A DNA stretch of 23,772 bases from Polyangium jinanense (GTDB taxonomy: Bacteria > Myxococcota > Polyangia > Polyangiales > Polyangiaceae), in NCBI RefSeq assembly GCF_028435365.1, contig NZ_JAGTJJ010000042.1:8598-32369 (forward strand), read 5' to 3'. Shown piece by piece: positions 1 to 7,231 of this stretch (position 1 is the first letter of the stretch; the number at the start of each line of letters is the position of its first letter). The notes beneath the pieces were generated by a model. It was not told where the DNA came from. It ran no database searches and saw only the letters and a list, made by a program, of their open reading frames with translations. The position numbers were made by a program, and so were the translations under genes.

Positions 1-237
1 AAGACCACGAGCGGCGTTGCCAACCAAGACGGTAGCGCTGCCCCAGCCTCGAGCAGACGCATTGGCGCTGCGGTTTTGACTGGCAAGGTCGTCGCTGGTC
101 TTGCCTCGGCCTGTTCGATGAACTGCGCATCGCGCAGTTCATCGACCCCGGGTCCAGCGCTTGCGCTGGTCCAGGTCCAGGGGCGGACAGCCCCTGGTCG
201 GGTCCGGGGTGAAACCCCGGCGCTACGCCGCCCCTGC
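1..237 (+). repeat. Multi-hairpin mosaic element, copy A (left part cut by window edge)
   Basis: This 237-base gene-free stretch is one arm plus part of the centre of the element also found at 14096-14448 and 22909-23265. Reading left to right: part of the central imperfect inverted repeat (about 18-90); hairpin H1 at 115-145 (14-bp perfect stem, 3-nt loop ATC); H2 at 154-169 (stem CCAGCGC, TT between arms); H3 at 177-197 (8-bp stem, loop GGACA); and H4 at 204-220 (7-bp stem, loop GAA). H4 ends 17 nt from the stop codon of the minus-strand gene at 238. The missing arm should lie left of the window. All stems were read directly. Function is inferred: a bidirectional 3'-end or terminator element, or a REPIN-like repeat. 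Confidence 0.85.
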
Positions 238-1212
238 CTAAACCACGAGCACGAGCTTCCCGGTGCTCGCGCGGCCGGCGAGATCCCGGTGCGCCTCGGC
301 TGCGTCTTCGAGTGGATACGTCTTGCCCACGATCACGCGCAGCGCGCCTTCTGCGGCCGCGGCGGCGAGCTCGGCGAGTGGCGGCGCGCAGAGCTCGCGC
401 CGCTTGATCAGGGGCGTCATGTAATAGCCGGTGATGGTCAGGTTCTTGTGCATGAGCCCGACGGGCTCCACCGTCCCGCGTACGTCCGCGGTTGCGGCGC
501 CGTACACGACCATCCGGCCCATCGGGGCGAGACAGGCGAGACTCCGCTTGTATACCTCCGTGCCGCCCAGCATTTCGAGCACCACGTCGACCCCTTCCTT
601 CACGGCCGAACGAATTCGCGTGGCGAAATCGTCTTCCCGGTAATTCACCACGAGGTCTGCGCCGAGCGAGCGCACGAGATCCGCCTTTGCCGGCGAGCCC
701 ACCGTGCCTGCGACGAACGACGCTCCGAGCCGCCGCGCGATTTGCACGGCGAGTGTCCCCACGCCGCCTGCCGCCGCGTGCACGAGCACCTTTTCCCCGG
801 GCGCGAGCCTGCCTGCGAGCGTGAGTGCGTGGTGCGCCGTCAGGCCCTGCACCGGCAAGGCCGCGGCCTGCTCGAAGGACAGATTGGCCGGGATTGGATA
901 GACGCTGTAGGCTGGCGCGACCATTCGCTCGGCATAGGCCCCGTCGCCGAGGGCCATCACGCGGTCGCCGACGTGGATGTCGGTCACGCCTTCGCCGACG
1001 GCGAGCACCTCGCCGGCGGCTTCCATGCCCGGGGTCGCCGGGAACGTGGGGCGGATGAAGTATTGCCCCTTCGTGAACATCGTGTCGGCGTAATTGAGGC
1101 CGACGGCGCGGACGGCGAGGAGGACCTGGCCTGGCTTCGGCGTGGGCTCGGGTGCGTCCTCCACGCGGAGGACGTCGGGGCCGCCGAGGGCGTGAAATCG
1201 AATGGCTCGCAT
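238..1212 (-). CDS. NADPH:quinone oxidoreductase-like MDR family protein
   Basis: A 324-residue medium-chain dehydrogenase/reductase of the quinone oxidoreductase (QOR/CrtB-like) branch, expected to be cytosolic and to reduce quinones or enone-type substrates with NADPH. The N-terminal GroES-like half (about 1-125) carries the LNYAD motif near residues 39-43. The Rossmann half contains AAGGVG at 147-152, the dinucleotide-binding loop typical of QORs. The cysteine ligands of zinc-dependent alcohol dehydrogenases are not evident, as expected for this branch. Length is normal for the family. It follows the PAS-STAS gene after 23 nt on the same strand, so the two are probably co-transcribed. No clear Shine-Dalgarno precedes the ATG at 1212. 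The exact substrate cannot be read from sequence. Its stop codon lies against the hairpin element at 1-237. Confidence 0.9.
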   Translation of the reverse strand: MRAIRFHALGGPDVLRVEDAPEPTPKPGQVLLAVRAVGLNYADTMFTKGQYFIRPTFPATPGMEAAGEVLAVGEGVTDIHVGDRVMALGDGAYAERMVAPAYSVYPIPANLSFEQAAALPVQGLTAHHALTLAGRLAPGEKVLVHAAAGGVGTLAVQIARRLGASFVAGTVGSPAKADLVRSLGADLVVNYREDDFATRIRSAVKEGVDVVLEMLGGTEVYKRSLACLAPMGRMVVYGAATADVRGTVEPVGLMHKNLTITGYYMTPLIKRRELCAPPLAELAAAAAEGALRVIVGKTYPLEDAAEAHRDLAGRASTGKLVLVV

Positions 1213-1235
1213 GGCGCGAGACTAGCAGCAGTTCG

Positions 1236-2123
1236 TCACCGCTGGCGAGGCGCTCGTAGCCCGAGCGCGTGTGACAGCGCTGCGGCCAGGGTTCCGAACG
1301 TGCGCAGGCTGCTCGTGTCGAGCCCGAGCTCGACCATGGTCGAGGCGATGGCCGGCCGGATGCCGGACACGAGGCAGTCGCTCCCGAGCAGCCTTGCCGC
1401 GTGGACGAGCGAAAAGACGTGTGACGTCGTATTCGTGTCGATGTCGGCCACGCCCGTCAGATCGAGGATCGTCACGCGCGCCGCCGATTGCACGATGGAT
1501 TCGAGCAGCTTGACCATCATCATGGCCGCGCGGCCTGCGTCGATCTGCCCGATGACGGGCAGGAGGAGCACGCCCTCGGCGACTTGCAGGATCGGCGTCG
1601 AGAGCGCCCGGACCGCCTCGTTTTGCGCTTGGAGGGCCGCCTCGGCCTGGCGGCGCTCGCCCATCTCGCGCTCGAGCTCCAGATACCTTGCTTCGACCTC
1701 GCTCCGCGAGGCGCGCAGCTCTTCTTCGAGTTGCTGCTGATCGGTGACGTCCCGCGCCACGAAGTAAATGAGCCCGTCCTTCGGCACGCTCGTCCAGTCG
1801 ATCCATCGGTACGTGCCGTCCTTGGCCCGATATCGATTCTTGAATGTGAAGACGACGGCCCCCTGGGCCATTCTGCTTACTTCTCCGAGCGTCGCCGCTT
1901 GGTCGTCCGGATGCACGTACGAAAGGAATGGCTGCGCGCGGAGCTCCTCGCGCGTGTAGCCGAGGCGCCCCTCCCAGGATGGCGAGAGCTCCAGGAAATA
2001 CCCCTCCATCGAGGCGATACCCAGGAGATCGGCCGACAGCTCGAAGAGGCGTCGGTATGGGTCCTGCACCACGCTGCCTTTCTGGGCTTCGGGTGCGACT
2101 TCGTCTCGTTTCTCTTCCACCAT
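1236..2123 (-). CDS. PAS-STAS domain protein (RsbR-like stressosome/sensor paralogue)
   Basis: 295 residues: a PAS domain (about 22-130, ending in the usual ARDVTDQ), a charged helical linker (about 130-170) and a C-terminal STAS domain (about 173-288). The STAS part resembles B. subtilis RsbR: LDLTGVADIDT and SGIRP-x-IAST place Thr230 and Thr262 at the positions of the RsbRA phosphorylation sites Thr171 and Thr205. In RsbR proteins the N-terminal sensor passes signals to a STAS platform phosphorylated by RsbT-type kinases. Here the sensor is a PAS domain instead of the globin-like fold. No RsbS or RsbT gene lies nearby, so its partners must be elsewhere. The ATG at 2123 has a G-rich ribosome-binding stretch about 8 nt upstream. 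It heads a likely two-gene operon and has a paralogue at 3969-4823. Confidence 0.88.
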   Translation of the reverse strand: MVEEKRDEVAPEAQKGSVVQDPYRRLFELSADLLGIASMEGYFLELSPSWEGRLGYTREELRAQPFLSYVHPDDQAATLGEVSRMAQGAVVFTFKNRYRAKDGTYRWIDWTSVPKDGLIYFVARDVTDQQQLEEELRASRSEVEARYLELEREMGERRQAEAALQAQNEAVRALSTPILQVAEGVLLLPVIGQIDAGRAAMMMVKLLESIVQSAARVTILDLTGVADIDTNTTSHVFSLVHAARLLGSDCLVSGIRPAIASTMVELGLDTSSLRTFGTLAAALSHALGLRAPRQR

Positions 2124-2222
2124 CTGGATTCCCCCGTTCCCCCCGAATCTCCTAAATCTCGAATGCTAGGGCGACGCTCGAAGCCATGTCAAGGCGCCTC
2201 GCGCGGAAAAGGAAGTGCCCGC

Positions 2223-2266
2223 GTGCACGGCGTACGTGCACATCCGAGGATTTCACGGCACATCCG
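2223..2266. promoter_or_regulatory. Candidate operator in the divergent 2123/2341 spacer
   Basis: A 7-bp inverted repeat, GTGCACG (2223-2229) and CGTGCAC (2235-2241), separated by GCGTA, overlaps the first of two direct copies of CACATCCG (2239-2246 and 2259-2266). The direct copies are 20 bp apart, close to two helical turns. The site lies between the divergent PAS-STAS and FAD-oxidoreductase genes and could bind a regulator controlling one or both. The repeats are visible; the role is inference. Confidence 0.35.
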
Positions 2267-2340
2267 TGGCCTCGACGCGTGCGCATGATTCCTTTTCCTC
2301 GCCTCGGCCGACGGGCGGGTGTACCCTTGCGGAGAACATC

Positions 2341-3879
2341 ATGGCCTCGACCACGCGACGCGCCCTCGTGATCGGAACCGGTACGGGCGGCCTCGCGTCC
2401 GCTGCGTTTCTCGCCAAGGACGGTTTTGATGTCCTCGCGCTCGACGCGGGGGCCGAGATCGGCGGCTACCTCGCGCCGTTCTCGCGGGACGGATTCGTGT
2501 TCGACCAAGGGCTGCACTACGTCGGCGCCTGCCGCCCCGGCCAGCTCGTCCATGAGCTGCTCCAGTCCGTTGGCGTCGACGCCGGCGAGCTCTTCTGCGA
2601 GCTCGATCCCGACGGATTCGACCTGGTTCGATTTCCCGACCTCGATATCCGGGTTTGTCGGCCCCTCGCCGCGTACCGCGAACGCCTCGCCTCGCTTTTT
2701 CCGGGCGAAACGAAGGGCCTGCGCCAATTCTTCGGTTTGCTCGACGGCGCGGCGCGGATGCACGACGCGCTCGCCCGGGGCATCCTCGGCCGCCCCGTCC
2801 TCACCGATCTCGTCGCGCTCACGGGCGTCCCTTCGCTCTTGCAATGGAGCCAAAGGCCTTTGCGCGAGCTCATCGAGCAGAGCACCGACGATCCGCGCCT
2901 GCGCGCGGTGCTCGCGGGCCAATCCGGCGCGTGGGCCTTGCCGCCCTCGCGCGTGGTCGGGCTCGCGGCGCTGCTCTACATGGCCCATTTCAGCGACGGC
3001 GCGTTCTTTCCGCGCGGCGGCGGCGGGGGCCTGCGCGACGCGCTCGTGCACGCGGCCGAGGCGAAAGGCGCGCGATTCCGCACGCGCGCCCTCGTCGAGC
3101 GTATCGAGACCGAACGCGGCCGTGTCACCGGCGTCGTCCTCGCGGGAGGCGAGCGTATCGAGGCCGATATCGTGGTCTCCGCGATCGATCCCACGATCAC
3201 CCTGGGCCGGCTCGTCTCCGCGGCGGATCTGCCGACCTCGCTCCGGCGCAAGGCGGCCGTGATCGAGCCGTCCATGGCGACGTTCCAGATATGGCTCGGC
3301 CTGCGCCGGGACGTGCGCGCCTATGGACTCGGCGCGCAAAACGTCTGGCTCTATCCGTCCTACGACGTCGAGGAGGGTTTTTCCGCGCGATTCACGGGAA
3401 AACTCCCGCCGCGGCCGATGCTGTTCGTCTCGCCGACCTCGATCAAGGACGCGAGCGGCGCGCTCGCCCCGGAGGGGAGCTCGTCGCTCGTCGTGCTCAC
3501 GTACGTGCCGCACGCGCGTTTCCGCAAATGGCAATCGCTCCCGGAGGCCGAGCGGGGGCCCGCGTATGCGGCCTATCGCGACGAGATTGCGCGGTGGATG
3601 CTGAAGGAGCTCGACGCGCGGTATCCGGGGCTCGTGGGCGACGTGGTCGTACAAACGTACGGCACGCCGCTCACGGCGGCGGATCGGACGCGCGCTGTTC
3701 ATGGCGCGCCGTTCGGCCCGGCGATGACGCTCTCGCAATGGGGGCCCAAGGGATTCCGCACGCGTACGCCGGTGACGGGCCTGTATCTCGCGGGCTCCGG
3801 CGTCTTCGGCGGCGGTGTGGCGCCGTGCCTTTTGTCCGGGCTCGCCGCGTCGTTCATGGCGAAGCTCGCGCCGCGGTGA
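2341..3879 (+). CDS. FAD-dependent oxidoreductase, phytoene desaturase/retinol saturase-like
   Basis: 512 residues from the ATG at 2341, which has GGAG 6 nt upstream (2331-2334); the frame is open further upstream but that part does not look coding. The N-terminus is a Rossmann FAD-binding motif (VIGTGTGGLASA, about 10-21) followed by the acidic strand end and an EIGGY motif near 39-43, as in CrtI-type carotenoid desaturases, CrtISO isomerases and RetSat-like 13,14-reductases. The C-terminus has TGLYLAGSGVFGGGVAPCLL, the second FAD-contact motif of this superfamily. Expected chemistry is desaturation, saturation or isomerisation of a polyene or similar lipid. No other carotenoid genes lie nearby, so the substrate is open. 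It is divergent from the first PAS-STAS gene and 89 nt upstream of the second. Confidence 0.88.
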   Translation: MASTTRRALVIGTGTGGLASAAFLAKDGFDVLALDAGAEIGGYLAPFSRDGFVFDQGLHYVGACRPGQLVHELLQSVGVDAGELFCELDPDGFDLVRFPDLDIRVCRPLAAYRERLASLFPGETKGLRQFFGLLDGAARMHDALARGILGRPVLTDLVALTGVPSLLQWSQRPLRELIEQSTDDPRLRAVLAGQSGAWALPPSRVVGLAALLYMAHFSDGAFFPRGGGGGLRDALVHAAEAKGARFRTRALVERIETERGRVTGVVLAGGERIEADIVVSAIDPTITLGRLVSAADLPTSLRRKAAVIEPSMATFQIWLGLRRDVRAYGLGAQNVWLYPSYDVEEGFSARFTGKLPPRPMLFVSPTSIKDASGALAPEGSSSLVVLTYVPHARFRKWQSLPEAERGPAYAAYRDEIARWMLKELDARYPGLVGDVVVQTYGTPLTAADRTRAVHGAPFGPAMTLSQWGPKGFRTRTPVTGLYLAGSGVFGGGVAPCLLSGLAASFMAKLAPR

Positions 3880-3968
3880 AGGGGGGCGCGTCGCGTTTCT
3901 CGTTGACGCGCCGTACCGCCGAGCTTATTACCTTTGGTTGTGTATCGGCATACGCGAGTGGCTGCCTT

Positions 3969-4823
3969 ATGGTAGAGGAGCGGGAGGAGCTCGAGCGTCT
4001 GCGCGCGCGCGTGGGCGAGCTGGAGAAAGCCGCCGCGGAGCGTGACGCGCTCGCGGCGCGGCTCGCGCGAGCCGAGGCGCACCTCCGGGTGTTCGTGGAA
4101 CATACGCCCATCGCGGCGGCGCTCCTCGATCGCGACATGCGTTACCTTGCGGCCAGCGAGGACTGGCTCTCGGACCTGCGCGTCGAGGAGCGGGATGTCA
4201 TCGGCCGAAGCCATTACGACGTTTTTCCCGAGATGCCCGATCGGTGGCGGGACATTCACCACCGTTGCCTCGCGGGCGCGACCGAGGAAAGCGAGGAAGA
4301 TCCCTTTCCGCGCGCCGACGGGAGGCTCGATTGGGTGCGCTGGAAGATCGTTCCGTGGCGGGACGGTACGGGTGAGGTCGGCGGGCTTTTCCTGGTGACG
4401 GAGGTCATCACCGAGAAGAAGCGCCTGAAGGACGCCATCGAAGCGCAGGCCGCCGCGATCCGCGAGCTGTCGACCCCCATCGTGCCGATCCGCGACGACG
4501 TGCTGGTGATGCCGCTCGTCGGATCGCTGACCCCGGAGCGCACGCAGCAGATCATCGAGAACCTGCTCGGCCGGATCGTCGAGGCGCAGGCGCGCGCCGC
4601 CATCCTCGACGTCACGGGCGTCCCTGTGGTCGACAGCCATGCGGCGAACTCGCTCCTCCAGATCGCGAAAGCCGTGCGGCTGCTCGGGGCCCACGTGGTC
4701 TTGACCGGAATCCGACCCGAAGTCGCACAGGCGCTCGTGACCGAGGGCGTCGACATGACGGACATCGTCACGCGGCGCGATTTGCAGAGCGGCGTGGCCT
4801 GGGCGATGCGCGCGCGAGCGTGA
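3969..4823 (+). CDS. PAS-STAS domain protein (second RsbR-like paralogue)
   Basis: 284 residues from the ATG at 3969; the open frame extends far upstream, but that part is a shadow of the oxidoreductase. Order: N-terminal coiled coil (about 2-40), PAS domain (about 40-150) with a Trp-rich end (DWVRWKIVPW), short helix, STAS domain (about 165-280). LDVTGVPVVDS and TGIRPEVAQA align with RsbR phosphosites: Ser223 replaces the Thr171 equivalent and Ala255 replaces the Thr205 equivalent. The second site therefore cannot be phosphorylated, unlike the paralogue at 1236-2123, which keeps Thr at both. It is likely a sensory subunit of a stressosome-like or STAS partner-switching complex. No strong ribosome-binding site is seen. 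It may be co-transcribed with the oxidoreductase; the next operon has its own promoter region. Confidence 0.86.
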   Translation: MVEEREELERLRARVGELEKAAAERDALAARLARAEAHLRVFVEHTPIAAALLDRDMRYLAASEDWLSDLRVEERDVIGRSHYDVFPEMPDRWRDIHHRCLAGATEESEEDPFPRADGRLDWVRWKIVPWRDGTGEVGGLFLVTEVITEKKRLKDAIEAQAAAIRELSTPIVPIRDDVLVMPLVGSLTPERTQQIIENLLGRIVEAQARAAILDVTGVPVVDSHAANSLLQIAKAVRLLGAHVVLTGIRPEVAQALVTEGVDMTDIVTRRDLQSGVAWAMRARA

Positions 4824-4847
4824 GCCGCGACCGCGCGTTTTCCCCTT

Positions 4848-4903
4848 TCTGAGAATTCTCTCAGGATCCCCTCAGGATCTCCTCCGGGGGGCGGCGCTAG
4901 GGT
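4848..4903 (+). promoter_or_regulatory. Three tandem 11-bp repeats plus -10-like TAGGGT upstream of the efflux operon
   Basis: TCTGAGAATTC (4848-4858), TCTCAGGATCC (4859-4869) and CCTCAGGATCT (4870-4880) are consecutive 11-nt units; the second and third match at 9/11 and the first and second at 8/11. Tandem direct repeats with about 11-bp spacing are the usual binding pattern of OmpR/PhoB-type regulators, and the operon encodes one at 10359. A -10-like TAGGGT (4898-4903) follows, 7 nt before the ATG at 4911. GAGAATTCTC (4851-4860) is also a perfect palindrome. Autoregulation by the operon's own response regulator is inferred. Confidence 0.6.
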
Positions 4904-4910
4904 CCGCCGC

Positions 4911-6158
4911 ATGAGCTTCTGGCTCGCGCTCCCGATCGCCGCGAACATCGCGCTCGCGGCCACGACACCCGCGAAAAAACTCTCCTTCGACGAGGCCATC
5001 GGCCTGTCCGTCGAGACGCCGGACGTGCGCGGCGCCGAGCGCGCCGTGGCCACGAAACACGCGCTCGGCGCCCGGATCTCGGGGATGACCGAGAACCCGC
5101 AAATCTACGTGCAGCCGGGGTTCCGCGTCCTGCCCACGCCAAACCAGGGCGTCGAGATCCAGGCGAGCGTGACGCAATCGTGGAACCTCGCGGGGTTGTC
5201 CTCGGCCCGCAAGGCCGCGGCCCGGGTCGAGGAGGAGGAGCTCTCGGCGAGCGCGCGCGCGCTCGCGCTCACGCAGCGGCTCGAAGCGGCGCGGGCGTGG
5301 ATCGATCTCTGGGCAGCCGAGCGCGTGCTCGAAGTGGCCACGCGGGAAGCGGCGCTCGCCGGGGAGTTCACGCGGCTCGTGGAGAAGGCAGCGCTTGCCT
5401 CGGCGGCGACGAAGGCGGACGCGGCCGACGCGCGCGCTTACCACGCCGAGGCGCGGCTCGGGGTGATCGGGGCCGAGGGCGAGGTGTTCGAGCGCGGGCT
5501 CGGGCTTTCGCGGGCGATCGCCGCGGGCGCGGATCCGCTCGGCGCGCGCGGGGATTTGCCGGCGCCCGTGTTGCCTTCCGGATCGGGTTTGCGCGAGGCG
5601 CAGAAGCACGCGGGGGCACTGCCGTCCGTGCAGCAGAAGGCGCTCGCGGCGCGGGTGGAGCGCGCGCGCGAGGCCGAGGAGAAGGCCGCGCGCGGGACGG
5701 CGCTGTCGCTCGGCGTATACGTGCAGCGGGATTCGCCCGGCGGGCTCGTGGGGTACGGCGCGGTCGGGCTCACGCTTCCGCTGTTCAACCGTGGCGAGCG
5801 CGAGCGCAGCGTGACGGCCGCGCGCGCGGCGCAGCTCGAAGGCGAGACGAAGCGCGAGGCGGCGAACGCGTCGACCGACGTGGCGATGGGGATCCACGAG
5901 GTCGAGCACACGCAGGACATCGTGGACACGCTCGCCGGCGCGATCTTGCCGGCGCTCACGGAGGGGCTCGCGGCGCGGGTGCGGCTCTTCGAGGCGGGCG
6001 AGGGGACGATGCTGGAGGTGATCACGGCGCGCAGGAACGTCGCGGCCGCGCAGAGCCGGCTCGAGCGCGCGCGGGCAGCCAACGCGTGGGCGCGCGTGAA
6101 GTTGTGGCTGTGGCTCTCGGCGATGGACGACGGGAAGAAGCAGGAGAAGGCGCGATGA
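4911..6158 (+). CDS. TolC/CusC-like outer-membrane efflux channel
   Basis: 415 residues, first gene of the metal-efflux operon. It resembles outer-membrane efflux proteins: two long alanine/glutamate-rich helical repeats (about 100-200 and 290-400) separated by short beta-rich stretches, with GYGAVGLTLPLFNRGER near 280-296, the usual start of the second half in this family. It should form the trimeric channel that joins the adaptor and pump encoded just downstream to span both membranes. The N-terminus is hydrophobic and ends in an Ala-rich cleavage-like site near 16-17, but has no Lys/Arg before the hydrophobic core, which is unusual for a signal peptide. The ATG at 4911 may be at or next to the transcript start. 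Its stop overlaps the next start (ATGA at 6155). Confidence 0.87.
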   Translation: MSFWLALPIAANIALAATTPAKKLSFDEAIGLSVETPDVRGAERAVATKHALGARISGMTENPQIYVQPGFRVLPTPNQGVEIQASVTQSWNLAGLSSARKAAARVEEEELSASARALALTQRLEAARAWIDLWAAERVLEVATREAALAGEFTRLVEKAALASAATKADAADARAYHAEARLGVIGAEGEVFERGLGLSRAIAAGADPLGARGDLPAPVLPSGSGLREAQKHAGALPSVQQKALAARVERAREAEEKAARGTALSLGVYVQRDSPGGLVGYGAVGLTLPLFNRGERERSVTAARAAQLEGETKREAANASTDVAMGIHEVEHTQDIVDTLAGAILPALTEGLAARVRLFEAGEGTMLEVITARRNVAAAQSRLERARAANAWARVKLWLWLSAMDDGKKQEKAR

Positions 6159-7231
6159 GGGCGCGATCGATCGGGTTTGTCGTGGCAGCGCTCATCCTCC
6201 TGGCCGCGTGCGCGCGCCCCGAGGCGGCGCCCGAGCCGGCCGCGGACGTGGGCCCGAAGAGCGCGGAGACGCCGTGGGTCGCGGCGCGCGCGCCGGGCGG
6301 GCTCTCGCTACTCGAAGCGCCGGCCGAGCTCGTGCCGCCCGCGGGGGCGAAGGGCGCGGTCGTGCCGCCGTTCTCCGCGCGGATCACGAAGGTGCACGTG
6401 GAGCACGGCGAGCGCGTGGAGGAAGGCGCGCCGATCGCGGACGTGGTGATGCCGGAGCTCGCGCGCGCGGCGGGCGCGTTCGCGGCGGCGGGCACGCGGA
6501 TCGGGGCGCATGGCAAGCGCAAGGCGCAGCTCGAAGATCTCCGGAAGGACGGGCTCGCGAAGCTCGCGGAGATCGCCGAGGTCGAGGGCGTGCTCGCGGA
6601 TGCCTCGGGCGCGCAGCAGATGGCGCTCGCGACGCTGAAGATCGCGGGGCTCGGGCCGAAGGACGTGGCCTCGCTCGTGAGCTCGGGAGGCCTCGTGACC
6701 CTGAAGAGCCCGGTCGCGGGCGTGGTGACGGAGCTCGACGCAGCGCTCGGCGAGTCGCGTGAGCCCACGGGCGCGCCGATCGCGCGGATCGAGGGCGCGG
6801 GCGCGGCGCGGGTCGAGGCGCGGTTCTCGCAGCGGCCGCCGCCGGGCGCGCGGTTCGTCTTCGTGGCCCCGCTCGGACAAACCACGGCGCTGACGCTCCT
6901 GAGCGAGGCGCCGAGCACGAACGGGCGGGACGGCACGGTGGCCGCGTGGTTCAAGCCGGCGGAGGTGATCAGCCTGCCTCATGGAACGCTGGGTAAGGTG
7001 CGTGTGTCGCCCGATCCGGGCGGCACGGCCGTGGCGATCCCCGCGGCGGCGGTGACGCTCAAGGACGGCGTCGCCGTGGTGTTGTCGCGAAAAACGGGCG
7101 CGCCTCTGCCGGTGAAGGTGCTGTCGAGCTCCGGGGCCGACGCGCTGGTCGAGGGAGATTTGCGCCCCGGGGACGAAGTGGCCGCCGACGCGTCGCGTGC
7201 GCTGCCCACGGCCGGAGGCGATGTCGATTGA
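6155..7231 (+). CDS. RND efflux periplasmic adaptor, lipoprotein
   Basis: 358 residues from the ATG at 6155. The N-terminus is a lipoprotein signal: Arg residues, a hydrophobic core and LLAAC, putting the lipidated Cys at residue 19. Two half-lipoyl motifs can be seen, about 71-100 (ARITKVHVEHGERVEEGAPI) and about 181-213 (LKSPVAGVVTELDAALGES), with a short alpha-hairpin between them; the C-terminal half is beta-barrel-like and ends in DALVEGDLRPGDEV, typical of CusB/CzcB-type adaptors. It links the pump and the outer-membrane channel in the periplasm. No Met-rich or His-rich N-terminal metal-binding segment is evident, unlike CusB or some CzcB proteins. It overlaps both neighbours by 4 nt (ATGA upstream, TTGA downstream). 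Confidence 0.88.
   Translation: MRARSIGFVVAALILLAACARPEAAPEPAADVGPKSAETPWVAARAPGGLSLLEAPAELVPPAGAKGAVVPPFSARITKVHVEHGERVEEGAPIADVVMPELARAAGAFAAAGTRIGAHGKRKAQLEDLRKDGLAKLAEIAEVEGVLADASGAQQMALATLKIAGLGPKDVASLVSSGGLVTLKSPVAGVVTELDAALGESREPTGAPIARIEGAGAARVEARFSQRPPPGARFVFVAPLGQTTALTLLSEAPSTNGRDGTVAAWFKPAEVISLPHGTLGKVRVSPDPGGTAVAIPAAAVTLKDGVAVVLSRKTGAPLPVKVLSSSGADALVEGDLRPGDEVAADASRALPTAGGDVD

Noticed and set aside
5180..6154. Upstream extension of the adaptor frame through the channel gene
   Set aside because: Low-complexity shadow; the lipoprotein signal begins at the ATG at 6155.
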